Source: Acidobacteriota bacterium
GTDB taxonomy: Bacteria; Actinomycetota; Acidimicrobiia; Acidimicrobiales; Ilumatobacteraceae
Assembly: GCA_018970175.1 (NCBI GenBank)
Contig: JAGWWV010000006.1
Location: 1 to 64,000, forward strand
Direction: 5' to 3'
DNA length: 64,000 nucleotides
Shown: positions 10,001 through 18,695 of the stretch, in pieces
How positions within the stretch are numbered: the first letter of the stretch is position 1
Layout: each line of letters opens with the position of its first letter
Translations under genes and position numbers: made by a program
The notes under the pieces: model-generated
The model's input: the letters and a program-made list of their open reading frames with translations, nothing else
The model's database searches: none
Told to the model about the DNA's origin: nothing

Positions 10001-10888
10001 ATGCAACCACTTGCACAGCGCAGCGAGATGATCGCCGTGCGCGACGGTCTCGAACTGCACTGCGTCGTGTGGAGCGGCAACACGGCTCCGGGCGCCGCGC
10101 CGTTTCTCCTCGTGCACGGCCTTGCCTCGAACGCGCGCCTGTGGGACGGAGTGGCCCGTCATCTCGTCGAATTGGGACACCCCGTGGTGGCCGTCGACCA
10201 ACGCGGCCACGGCCACAGCACGAAACCAGACGACGGTTTCGACATGGCGACCGTCGCCGACGACCTCGCGCTGTTGATCGACGCACTCGGCTTCGAACGT
10301 CCCGTCGTTGCCGGCCAGTCGTGGGGTGCGAACGTCGTGGTCGAGCTCGCCCATCGTTCGCCCGACTCGGTCCGCGGCGTCGTTGCCGTCGACGGTGGCA
10401 CCATCGAACTGCGTCGCCACTTCCCCGAGTGGGACGATTGCGCTGCACAGCTCGCGCCACCCAATCTCCTGGGCATGCCGCTGAGCCGACTCGAGGCCGC
10501 GATGCGATCGGCGCACCCCGACTGGCCCGAAGAGGGAATCGCCGGCTCACTTGCGAACATGGAGGTGCTCGCCGACGGAACCATTCGTCCGTGGTTGACG
10601 CGCGACCGCCACATGAAGATTCTCCGCGGACTCTGGGAGCACGACCCCCACGCACTTTTCCCCGCGATCGAGGTGCCGGTTCTCTTCATGCCCGCCGCTG
10701 CGCCTGCCGGCACACAGGTGCGCGGGTGGGCCGCCGACAAACGCGAATCCGTCGAACGCGCGGTCGCGGCGCTGCGCCGGGGAGGTGTCTCGTGGTTCCA
10801 CGGCGCCGACCACGACCTGCATGCGCAACATCCCCGTCGCGTGGCGCAAGAATTGCACGCCGAAACCCGCGAGGGGCTCTTTTCATGA
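10001..10888 (+). CDS. Alpha/beta fold hydrolase
   Basis: LLVHGLASNARLWDGVARHL ... VVAGQSWGANVVVELA. Confidence 0.9.
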   Translation: MQPLAQRSEMIAVRDGLELHCVVWSGNTAPGAAPFLLVHGLASNARLWDGVARHLVELGHPVVAVDQRGHGHSTKPDDGFDMATVADDLALLIDALGFERPVVAGQSWGANVVVELAHRSPDSVRGVVAVDGGTIELRRHFPEWDDCAAQLAPPNLLGMPLSRLEAAMRSAHPDWPEEGIAGSLANMEVLADGTIRPWLTRDRHMKILRGLWEHDPHALFPAIEVPVLFMPAAAPAGTQVRGWAADKRESVERAVAALRRGGVSWFHGADHDLHAQHPRRVAQELHAETREGLFS

Positions 10889-12150
10889 CGACACTTCCCC
10901 GCATTCTCACCATCATGGGCTCGGGCGAGACCGCACCGACCATGGTGAAGGTCCACCGCGAACTCGTCCGTCGACTCGGCTCGGCATCGGCCGTGCTTCT
11001 CGACACGCCGTACGGCTTTCAGGAAAACGCACCTGAACTTGCCTCGCGAGCGGTCGAATACTTCAAGACGAGCGTCAACGTGACGATCACCCCGGCCGGC
11101 CTCGAGCGCATCGACCGTGCCGATGCCGTCGCACTGCAGCACGGCCTCAACCTGCTCTCCGATGCCAATTACGTCTTCGCCGGACCCGGTTCGCCGACCT
11201 ACGCCCTGCGGCAATGGAAGGCCACCACGATCCCCGACATGTTGCACACGAAGATCCGTAACGGCGGTGTCGTGACGTTTGCTTCGGCCGCCGCCCTCAC
11301 TCTCGGCACCAGAACCGTACCGGTGTACGAGATCTACAAGTGCGGCGAAGAGCCCTACTGGCTCGAAGGATTGAACCTCCTCGGAGATCTCGGCATTCCT
11401 GCGGTCGTCATACCTCACTACAACAACGCCGAAGGCGGCCACCACGACACGCGCTTCTGCTATCTCGGTGAGCGTCGTCTCGTCACACTCGAAGCAGAAC
11501 TCGACGGAGGCGAATACGTTCTCGGAGTCGACGAACACACCGGCCTCGTCATCGACTTCGACGCCGCGGAGGCGCGTGTCGTCGGCAACGGAGTCGTCAC
11601 GCTGCGCGTCGACGGGGCATCACGCACTTTTGCCTCCGGAGAGACGATCGCACTGGCGCTGCTGCAGAACCCGCGCAACGGTGCGGCCGCACCCACCCAA
11701 TCCCCTTCCGCACCCGTCGCCAGGGCGACAGCCGACGACACGGCCGGCGCGGCACCCGCCTCGCTGCGCGGGTCGGCAGAGGCGCGCAAGGCCGAGTTCG
11801 ACGCAGCCATCGCCGCACACGACTCGTCAGCCGCCACACGCGCGGTTCTCGACCTCGAAGCCGACATCCGCCAGTGGTCCGCCGACACGTTGACGGGCAC
11901 CGATGGCGACTTCGCCCGCGACACGTTCCGCGGCATGATCCTGAAACTCGGCGAAGCGGCAACGTCGGGGCTCGCCGACCCACGGGCGACGGTTGCACCC
12001 TACGTCGAGGCGATTCTCGAGATCCGCAAGGTCGTCCGGGCGGAGAAGCGCTACGACCTCTCCGACATCATTCGCGATGCGCTTGCCGGAGCCCGCGTCG
12101 AGGTTCGCGACACGCCCTCAGGTGTCGAGTGGGTTCTACAGGTGCCCTAG
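10885..12150 (+). CDS. Class I glutamine amidotransferase-like / peptidase S51-like protein with C-terminal CysS-like domain
   Basis: ATGA overlap with previous gene; N-term ILTIMGSGETAPTMVKVHRELVRRLG; C-term VEAILEIRKVVRAEKRYDLSDIIRDALAGARVEVRDTPSGVEW resembles the end of cysteinyl-tRNA synthetases. Confidence 0.75.
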   Translation: MTTLPRILTIMGSGETAPTMVKVHRELVRRLGSASAVLLDTPYGFQENAPELASRAVEYFKTSVNVTITPAGLERIDRADAVALQHGLNLLSDANYVFAGPGSPTYALRQWKATTIPDMLHTKIRNGGVVTFASAAALTLGTRTVPVYEIYKCGEEPYWLEGLNLLGDLGIPAVVIPHYNNAEGGHHDTRFCYLGERRLVTLEAELDGGEYVLGVDEHTGLVIDFDAAEARVVGNGVVTLRVDGASRTFASGETIALALLQNPRNGAAAPTQSPSAPVARATADDTAGAAPASLRGSAEARKAEFDAAIAAHDSSAATRAVLDLEADIRQWSADTLTGTDGDFARDTFRGMILKLGEAATSGLADPRATVAPYVEAILEIRKVVRAEKRYDLSDIIRDALAGARVEVRDTPSGVEWVLQVP

Positions 12151-12996
12151 AGCCGCGACGCGTCGCTTTCCACGCACGCCCGAGGCGAAGTACACGCCGC
12201 TGAATGCGGTTGCGCACACGATGATGATCATTGCGGCGGCCGACGTGTTCGTGTGGTAGGCCAGATTCATTCCGATGAAGGCACCCGCACCGCCGATGAG
12301 CGGTGAGATCCACAACATGCGCGCAAACCGATTGGTGAGCATGCGCGCGGTTGCAGCCGGAATGACCAGAAGAGCGGAGATGAGGAGGGTCCCGATCACC
12401 CGCATGGTGACGAGGATGGTGAGCGACAGCATCACCATGAGCGCGGCCTCCATCATCGACACGCGAACTCCCGACACCGATGCGACCTCGGGGTCGAAAG
12501 TCGAGAACAAGAAGCGTCGGTAGCCCACGACGATGATGCCGAGCGCAAGCAGACCGACGACGATGACGGCGATAATGTCGCCGGTCTTCACTCCGAGAAC
12601 GCTGCCGAACAGAACGGCTTCGATGCTGCGCTTTGCCTGGCCATAGCGATTGAGAAGTGCAAGGCCGACGGCAAACGACGCCGTGGTGACGACGCCGATG
12701 GCTGCGTCGGCTCCGAGAATTCGTCGGCGCGCAATGCGTCCGATGAGCACACCGGAGACGATGCCCCACAGACCGGCACCAACGAAGTAGTTGAAGTTCA
12801 TCACCGCCGAAGCTGCCGCTCCGCCGAACACCGCGTGCGAAAGACCGTGGCCGATGTACGACATTCCGCGCAGGACGACGAAGACACCGAGCAGACCGCA
12901 GAGAGCACCCGCGGTCACGGCGACGATCGTGCCGTTGCGGAAAAACTCGAAACCGTACGGCTCGAAGAGGCCGGCGGCGAGCGTCACCGACGACAC
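12136..12996 (-). CDS. znuB: Metal (zinc/manganese) ABC transporter permease
   Basis: ABC-3-type permease sequence, GVFVVLRGMSYIGHGLSHAVFGGAAA; GTG start near ATPase stop. Confidence 0.85.
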   Translation of the reverse strand: MSSVTLAAGLFEPYGFEFFRNGTIVAVTAGALCGLLGVFVVLRGMSYIGHGLSHAVFGGAAASAVMNFNYFVGAGLWGIVSGVLIGRIARRRILGADAAIGVVTTASFAVGLALLNRYGQAKRSIEAVLFGSVLGVKTGDIIAVIVVGLLALGIIVVGYRRFLFSTFDPEVASVSGVRVSMMEAALMVMLSLTILVTMRVIGTLLISALLVIPAATARMLTNRFARMLWISPLIGGAGAFIGMNLAYHTNTSAAAMIIIVCATAFSGVYFASGVRGKRRVAALGHL

Positions 12997-12998
12997 CG

Positions 12999-13796
12999 TC
13001 AGACCGCCCGCGGGCGGAAGGGCTTGATGACCGCTCCCTCGGCGTGGTCGAGAACGACCGGCATGCCACCGTGCTCGAGAACGTGCATCGGTGCGCCATA
13101 GAGACGCTCCAGTACGTCGGGCACCAGGACCTCGCGCGGACTGCCGTCGGCGATGACCTCGCGGTTCAGGCACACGAGACGCGGAAGGTGTGCGGCAAGT
13201 CCGTTGAGATCGTGCGTCGTGAGCAGCACCGAGATTCCGTCTTGGTGCAGGTCGGCGAGAAGGTGCAGCACTTCGTGGCGGGTACGGACGTCGACGCCCG
13301 ACGTCGGTTCGTCGAGCACGAGGATGTCGGGTTCGTGGAACAGGGCGCGGGCGACGAACACCCGTTGCTGTTGGCCACCCGAGAGTTCGCGGATGTGGCG
13401 GTCGCCGAGGCCGCCGAGCCCGAGACGATCGAGCATGTCGTTGGCGGCGCGTCGTTCGGCAACGGTGATGCGGGCCCAGACTCCGCGCTGTGGACGGGTC
13501 ATCACCATGACCTCGAGCACCGTGACAGGAAAGTTCCAGTCGACCGATTCGACCTGCGGCACGTAGCCGAGCCGCACACCCTTCATGGTGCCGACCTCTC
13601 CGTGAACCGGCTTGACCATGCCGAGAACGGCCCGCAAGAGCGTCGTCTTCCCCGAGCCCGACGGGCCGACGATGCCGACGAACTCACCGCGCTCGACGTT
13701 GAAGGTGACGTCGTTGACAACGACGTTGTCGCCGTATGCGCACGACAAGTGGTGACACGAGACGAGAAGGTTGTCGGGCGCGGCTTTCAGGATCAT
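12999..13796 (-). CDS. znuC: Metal ABC transporter ATP-binding protein
   Basis: Walker A GPSGSGKTTLLRAV, signature ELSGGQQQRVFVARAL, Walker B ILVLDEPTSGVD. Confidence 0.9.
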   Translation of the reverse strand: MILKAAPDNLLVSCHHLSCAYGDNVVVNDVTFNVERGEFVGIVGPSGSGKTTLLRAVLGMVKPVHGEVGTMKGVRLGYVPQVESVDWNFPVTVLEVMVMTRPQRGVWARITVAERRAANDMLDRLGLGGLGDRHIRELSGGQQQRVFVARALFHEPDILVLDEPTSGVDVRTRHEVLHLLADLHQDGISVLLTTHDLNGLAAHLPRLVCLNREVIADGSPREVLVPDVLERLYGAPMHVLEHGGMPVVLDHAEGAVIKPFRPRAV

Positions 13797-14848
13797 TGCG
13801 GGTAGAACGCCGAATCTTTCGCGATGTCCGACACGTCGAGAGCCTTCAATGCCGACGCATCGCCGCCCAGTGCCTCGACCATCGTCACGTAGTTGAACCG
13901 CATGAGGCCCATCCACGTGTGCTCGGCATCCCCGGGCTCGCCAAGCAGGTCGTCGTCACGGAGAACGTCGATGTAGGTGACGCCCGCTTCCTTGCCGATC
14001 TGCTCGAGCACGGGAGACGGAAAGACCTCGCTGCCGAAGACGGCCTTCACGCCCTCTTGCTTCACCTGCGTGATGAGGTCAGCGATTTCCTTCGGCGTCG
14101 GTTCTTCGAACGACGATGGCTGGATGGCGCCGACGACGGTCCAGTCGTACTCCTTGGCGAAGTACGCGTATGCGTCGTGGTACGTCACCAGTTTTCTCGC
14201 CTCGGCCGGCAGCGTCTCCGACGCGGCGCGAACGGCCGCGTCGAGCTCGTCGACCTTGGTCGAGAACTTCGCGAGATTCGATGCGTACGTTTCGGCATTC
14301 GCGGGGTCGCGTTCCGACAATGCGTCGGCGACGACGCGGGCATAGTCCTTCGCCATCGGCGGGTTGGTCCACAGGTGCGGGTTCGGCTTTCCCCCTTCTT
14401 CGGGGAACGAGAAGTCGAAGATCCATTCGCTCTCGGGAAGGATCTCTGTTCCCAGTTCGCAGATCGTTGCGCCTTCAGCGAGGTTGGCGAGTGCGAGGTC
14501 CTTGGTCGGCTCCTCGAGAACGAGACCATTGATGAAGATGATGTCGGCCTTCTCGAGCGTCTCTGCCGCACTCGGTGGCGGCTCAAAGGTGTGGGAGTTG
14601 GTGCCTTCGGGGACGAGACCCTCGACAACGGCGTCGGTGTTGCCCGCAACATTGGCGACGATGTTCGTGATCGGTGCGACCGTCGACGCGATTCGGATCG
14701 GGCGGCCCTCGACAACTGTGCCGCCCGTGCACGACACGGATTCCGAATTGCCGGAACCACTCGCTGAATCATCGCCGCCGCAAGAAGAAAAACCCAGCGA
14801 GACGAGGACAAACCCGACCAAAACGGTCCACTTTCTTGCAACAGTCAC
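13793..14848 (-). CDS. znuA: Metal ABC transporter substrate-binding lipoprotein (ZnuA-like)
   Basis: Lipobox-like VSLGFSSCGG; cluster A-I substrate-binding protein features; 4-nt overlap with ATPase gene. Confidence 0.87.
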   Translation of the reverse strand: MTVARKWTVLVGFVLVSLGFSSCGGDDSASGSGNSESVSCTGGTVVEGRPIRIASTVAPITNIVANVAGNTDAVVEGLVPEGTNSHTFEPPPSAAETLEKADIIFINGLVLEEPTKDLALANLAEGATICELGTEILPESEWIFDFSFPEEGGKPNPHLWTNPPMAKDYARVVADALSERDPANAETYASNLAKFSTKVDELDAAVRAASETLPAEARKLVTYHDAYAYFAKEYDWTVVGAIQPSSFEEPTPKEIADLITQVKQEGVKAVFGSEVFPSPVLEQIGKEAGVTYIDVLRDDDLLGEPGDAEHTWMGLMRFNYVTMVEALGGDASALKALDVSDIAKDSAFYPQ

Positions 14849-14849
14849 G

Positions 14850-14863
14850 ATTTAGTTCTAATT
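14850..14863. promoter_or_regulatory. Imperfect palindrome ATTTAGTTCTAATT just upstream of znuA-like start (candidate metal-regulator operator)
   Basis: TTAG-NN-CTAA dyad 1 nt upstream of the GTG start codon. Confidence 0.3.
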
Positions 14864-14924
14864 GCAAAAAGGTCTGAATCCGCACTTCGGCGGAGATTTT
14901 TCGGCTGAGCCAAGGTCGAACGAG

Positions 14925-16511
14925 TCAGTTCACGTTGCGCGTGCGACCAGCCCAGTACGGAGCACGAAGGTCCTTCTTCAGCACCTTGCCACTGGGGTTG
15001 CGTGGCAATGCGTCGATCCAATCGACGCTCGTCGGACACTTGAACTTGGCCAGACGTTCGCGGCTGAAGTCGATGATCTCTTGTTCGGTCACCTCGACTC
15101 CGGGCTTGCGAACGACGATCGCCTTGGCGGTCTCGCCCCACTTCTCGTGAGGCACACCGATGACCGCGACGTCGGCGATGGCCGGGTGTGCCATCAACAC
15201 GTTTTCGACCTCGGCCGGGTACACGTTCTCTCCGCCCGACACGATCATGTCCTTCACGCGGTCGTGGATGTAGAGGTAGCCATCGGCATCGAGGTATCCG
15301 GCGTCGCCGCTGCGGAACCAACCGCCCTCGACGATCGACTCTGCCGTCGCCTCGGGCATCTTCCAGTAGCCCTTCATGATCTGCGGACCGTTCAGCCAGA
15401 TCTCGCCGACGTCTCCGACCTTCACGTCGTTGCCGGTCGACGAATCGACGACGCGCACGCCGACGCCGGGACCTGGTTTGCCGCACGAGCGCAGGCGGTG
15501 CTTGTTCGGGCCGTCGGGGTCGTGGTCTTCGGGAGCAAGGTTGACGACCGCACCCGTCGTTTCCGTGAGGCCGTAGGCCTGCCAGAACTTGCACTTGAAC
15601 GTCTTGACCGAACGTGCGAGGACTTCTTCCGAGATGGGTGATGCTCCGTAAACAAAGACCTTGAGACTGGCGAAGTCGCCCTTGTCGACGTCGGGCACCA
15701 TCAACATGAACTGCAGAACGGCGGGCACGAGGAACGCATGGGTGACCCGCTGTTGCGGAATCAACTTCACGACCGCGACGGGATCGAGATCGCGCACGAT
15801 GATCGACTTGCAGCCGCAGTACATGCCGGCGACCGCCCAGCCACCGCCACCGATGTGGAAGAGCGGCATGGCGATCATGTTCACCGACTCGGCATCGAGT
15901 TCCCACATGTCCTTCGCGAGCGGCATGAGCGCGAAGAAGTTGTTGTTCGTCAACATGACGCCCTTCGGCCGTCCCGTCGTGCCACTGGAGTACAGCTGGA
16001 AGGCGACGTCTTCGGCGCCACCCTTCTCACCGGGATCAACGTCGTTGCCGCCGGCGATGAAATCTTCGTACGCAACCGTGCGCAGTTTTCCGACCGGCGT
16101 TGCGTCGCCACCGATGATGACGACGAGCGAGTCGGGATGCAGATCACCCGCGATCGCGTCGAGCACGGGACGGAAGTCGTTGTGTGCGACGAACACGCGC
16201 GACTCGGCGTCGTTCACGATGTACGCGACCTCGGGCGGTGCAAGCCGCCAGTTCACGTCGACGGACACCGCGTTCAAGAGGCTGCACGCGAAGAACACCT
16301 CGAAGTGCTCGATCGAGTTCTTGTCGAGAAACGACACACGCGTCTCGGACTTCACGCCGACTGCAGCGAGCGCCTGAGAAAGTTTCTTCGACCGCGCGTA
16401 CAACGCGCCCCAGGTGAGGCTGCGCTCACCCTGGATGAGTGCAGTCTGCCCGGCGCGCTCGGCACCGTGCACCCTGATGATGTCCCCGACTGATGCGATT
16501 GTTTGCCCCAT
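14925..16511 (-). CDS. Acyl-CoA synthetase (AMP-forming)
   Basis: YSSGTTGRPKGVMLTNNN; YGLTETTG; GWFRSGDAGYLDADGYLYIHDRVKDMIVSGGENVYPAEVE. Confidence 0.93.
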   Translation of the reverse strand: MGQTIASVGDIIRVHGAERAGQTALIQGERSLTWGALYARSKKLSQALAAVGVKSETRVSFLDKNSIEHFEVFFACSLLNAVSVDVNWRLAPPEVAYIVNDAESRVFVAHNDFRPVLDAIAGDLHPDSLVVIIGGDATPVGKLRTVAYEDFIAGGNDVDPGEKGGAEDVAFQLYSSGTTGRPKGVMLTNNNFFALMPLAKDMWELDAESVNMIAMPLFHIGGGGWAVAGMYCGCKSIIVRDLDPVAVVKLIPQQRVTHAFLVPAVLQFMLMVPDVDKGDFASLKVFVYGASPISEEVLARSVKTFKCKFWQAYGLTETTGAVVNLAPEDHDPDGPNKHRLRSCGKPGPGVGVRVVDSSTGNDVKVGDVGEIWLNGPQIMKGYWKMPEATAESIVEGGWFRSGDAGYLDADGYLYIHDRVKDMIVSGGENVYPAEVENVLMAHPAIADVAVIGVPHEKWGETAKAIVVRKPGVEVTEQEIIDFSRERLAKFKCPTSVDWIDALPRNPSGKVLKKDLRAPYWAGRTRNVN

Positions 16512-16521
16512 GGGGGCGAGA

Positions 16522-17499
16522 TTACTTGCCCGTCAGACGGCTGACCACGGGAGCGAATGCATCGAGATTGCCCTCGCTCACGGTGAAGTAACTGATGCCG
16601 TACTTCTCGCGACGGTCTTGAATGATGTCGCAGATCTGGTCAACCGTTCCGATGTAGGCGTGCGGGTGGACCTGCATGTCCTCGACGGTGATTCCGAACA
16701 TCTTGGCGAAGTTGGCGTTGACGGTGTCGGGATCGGGGGTGACCACCGTGAAATAGGCACCGATCTCGAATTCGAGGTCGTCCATCGTGCGACCGACGGA
16801 CTCGGCCCCGGCCTTGACCCATGCAACTTTCTGTGCAGTCATTTCCGCGGTGCTGGTTTGTGCACCCGACGGACCGATCTTTCCACTCGAGTTGTCGAAG
16901 TTGTACGAGACAATGTTCGCCTCGCGACCGGCGATGCCGAGCACTCGCTTGCTGCCGCCACCCACCATGATCTGGATGCCGTTTGGGTTCGTCGGTGCGG
17001 GAAGCGCTTCGTAGTCGTTCAGGCGCACGTGGTCGCCGTTGAAGTGCACCTCACCGCCGGCAAAGGCGACCTTTGCAGCCTTGATGTACTCCTCCATGCG
17101 CGACACGCGCTCGCCCGCCGGGTCCATCTGGATTCCGAGGGCTTCGTACTCGGCGGCAAGCCAACCGGCGCCGAGACCGAACTCGAGGCGTCCGCCGGAG
17201 AAGAAGTCGAGCGTGGCAGCTTCCTTGATGAGCACCGCGGCGGGTCGGTAGTCGATGCAAAAGACGCGACAACCAATCTTGATGGTCGACGTTGCCTCGG
17301 CGGCAACAGCCATCGCCGGCACCGCCGCCAGACCCTGAACGGGGTGGTTGCACTTCTGCAGTGCGGGGCCGGGTCCCAGCAGATGGTCGGCGAGATGGAA
17401 TGCGGAGTAGCCGAGGTCTTCGGCTTTTTTCACCTTGTCACGCCACGCCTGGGGCGTCTCTGCGTTGTACGACTGGACTCCGAAACGGAACGGCTTCAT
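16522..17499 (-). CDS. F420-dependent LLM-class oxidoreductase (TIGR03621-like)
   Basis: FRFGVQSYNAETPQAWRDKVKKAEDLGYSAFHLADHLLGPGPAL. Confidence 0.88.
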   Translation of the reverse strand: MKPFRFGVQSYNAETPQAWRDKVKKAEDLGYSAFHLADHLLGPGPALQKCNHPVQGLAAVPAMAVAAEATSTIKIGCRVFCIDYRPAAVLIKEAATLDFFSGGRLEFGLGAGWLAAEYEALGIQMDPAGERVSRMEEYIKAAKVAFAGGEVHFNGDHVRLNDYEALPAPTNPNGIQIMVGGGSKRVLGIAGREANIVSYNFDNSSGKIGPSGAQTSTAEMTAQKVAWVKAGAESVGRTMDDLEFEIGAYFTVVTPDPDTVNANFAKMFGITVEDMQVHPHAYIGTVDQICDIIQDRREKYGISYFTVSEGNLDAFAPVVSRLTGK

Positions 17500-17551
17500 T
17501 TCTCCCCCTGAGAAGACTCGAGTGAATGCAAACTAGTCGCAACGCGCCGGC

Positions 17552-18670
17552 TCACACGATGCCGGGCTCGTGGGGCAGGCCCAGCACGCGCTCCCCCACG
17601 ATGTTGCGCTGCACGTTGCCTGTTCCCCCGCCGATCGTCAGCGCCTGCGAGAACAAGAATGCGCCGGTCCACACGGCGTGGTCGATGTCGACCCCGGGCC
17701 CGAGCACTCCGCCGGTTCCCATCAGGTCGACCGCGAGCGCAGCCACGTGCTGGCCGTGCTCGTCGGCGAGGATCTTGCGAACGCTCGCTTCGGGCCCCGG
17801 CTGCTCGCCACGCAATCGTGCGGCGAGCGTGCGCATGCGGATGAGTTCGAGAATCTGGTGTTCCATCCACACGTCGACGACGCGCCGACGCAGCACGGGG
17901 TCGGCGACACCACCGGTCATGCGCACCTGGTCGATGAGGTTGATCGCCGTCGGACCGTGACCCCAGAGAATCCCGCCGGTCGACAACGAGACGCGCTCAT
18001 TGCCGAGCGTCACTTTCGCCAACCGCCACCCGTCGTTGACGTCACCCACTACCGCATCGCGCGGCAGCCGGACGTCGGTGAGGAACACTTCGTTGAACGT
18101 TTCGCCGCCGGTCATCTCGCGAATCGGCCGCACCTCGACACCCGGGGCGTCCATCGGGCAGATGAAGTAGGTGATGCCGCGGTGCTTCGGCGCGTCGGTG
18201 TCGGTGCGCGCGAGCAGAATCCCGAACTTGGAATGCTGCGCACCGCTGGTCCAGATCTTTTGTCCGTTCACCACCCATTCGTCGCCATCGAGCACCGCGC
18301 GCGTGCGCAGACTCGCGAGGTCGCTGCCCGACTCGGGCTCGCTGAACAACTGGCACCAGATTTCCTCACCCGAGAGGATCTTCGGCACGTAGCGACGCTT
18401 CTGTTCGTCGGTGCCCGCGTGCACGATGGTCGGCCCGGCCCACCCGATACCGATTGCATTCGATGGTCGAGAAACTCCGGCGCGTTTCAACTCGTCGTCG
18501 ACGATCAGCTGATGAACGGGGTCGGCCCCGAGACCCCACGGTGCCGGAAGATGAGGTGCGACGTACCCGGCCTCGGCGAGTTGCCGACCCGACGGACGCG
18601 GATTGTCGGCCAACCAACGTCGAATGGCGATTCTTCGTTCGTCTTCCTCGCCGGGCAATAGGTGGTTCAC
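17552..18670 (-). CDS. Acyl-CoA dehydrogenase family protein
   Basis: CQLFSEPESGSDLASLRTRAV, IGGGTGNVQRNIVGERVLGLP; GTG start (VNHLLPGEEDERR). Confidence 0.92.
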   Translation of the reverse strand: MNHLLPGEEDERRIAIRRWLADNPRPSGRQLAEAGYVAPHLPAPWGLGADPVHQLIVDDELKRAGVSRPSNAIGIGWAGPTIVHAGTDEQKRRYVPKILSGEEIWCQLFSEPESGSDLASLRTRAVLDGDEWVVNGQKIWTSGAQHSKFGILLARTDTDAPKHRGITYFICPMDAPGVEVRPIREMTGGETFNEVFLTDVRLPRDAVVGDVNDGWRLAKVTLGNERVSLSTGGILWGHGPTAINLIDQVRMTGGVADPVLRRRVVDVWMEHQILELIRMRTLAARLRGEQPGPEASVRKILADEHGQHVAALAVDLMGTGGVLGPGVDIDHAVWTGAFLFSQALTIGGGTGNVQRNIVGERVLGLPHEPGIV

Positions 18671-18677
18671 CCTTCCG

Positions 18678-18687
18678 AGAATAGTGT
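18678..18687. promoter_or_regulatory. Overlapping divergent -10-like boxes (TATTCT on -, TAGTGT on +) for genes starting at 18670(-) and 18696(+)
   Basis: Sequence agaatagtgt; boxes end 7 nt and 8 nt from the two GTG starts. Confidence 0.6.
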
Positions 18688-18695
18688 TGCCACTC

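Noticed and set aside
13044-14767. Long plus-strand ORFs (253 and 343 aa) opposite the metal ABC transporter genes
   Set aside because: Antisense shadow ORFs with biased composition; the minus strand encodes ATPase and substrate-binding protein with clear motifs
14874-14900. TCCGC-ACTTCG-GCGGA stem with nearby T-runs as a terminator
   Set aside because: Only a 5-bp stem and the T-runs are not immediately adjacent; too weak to call
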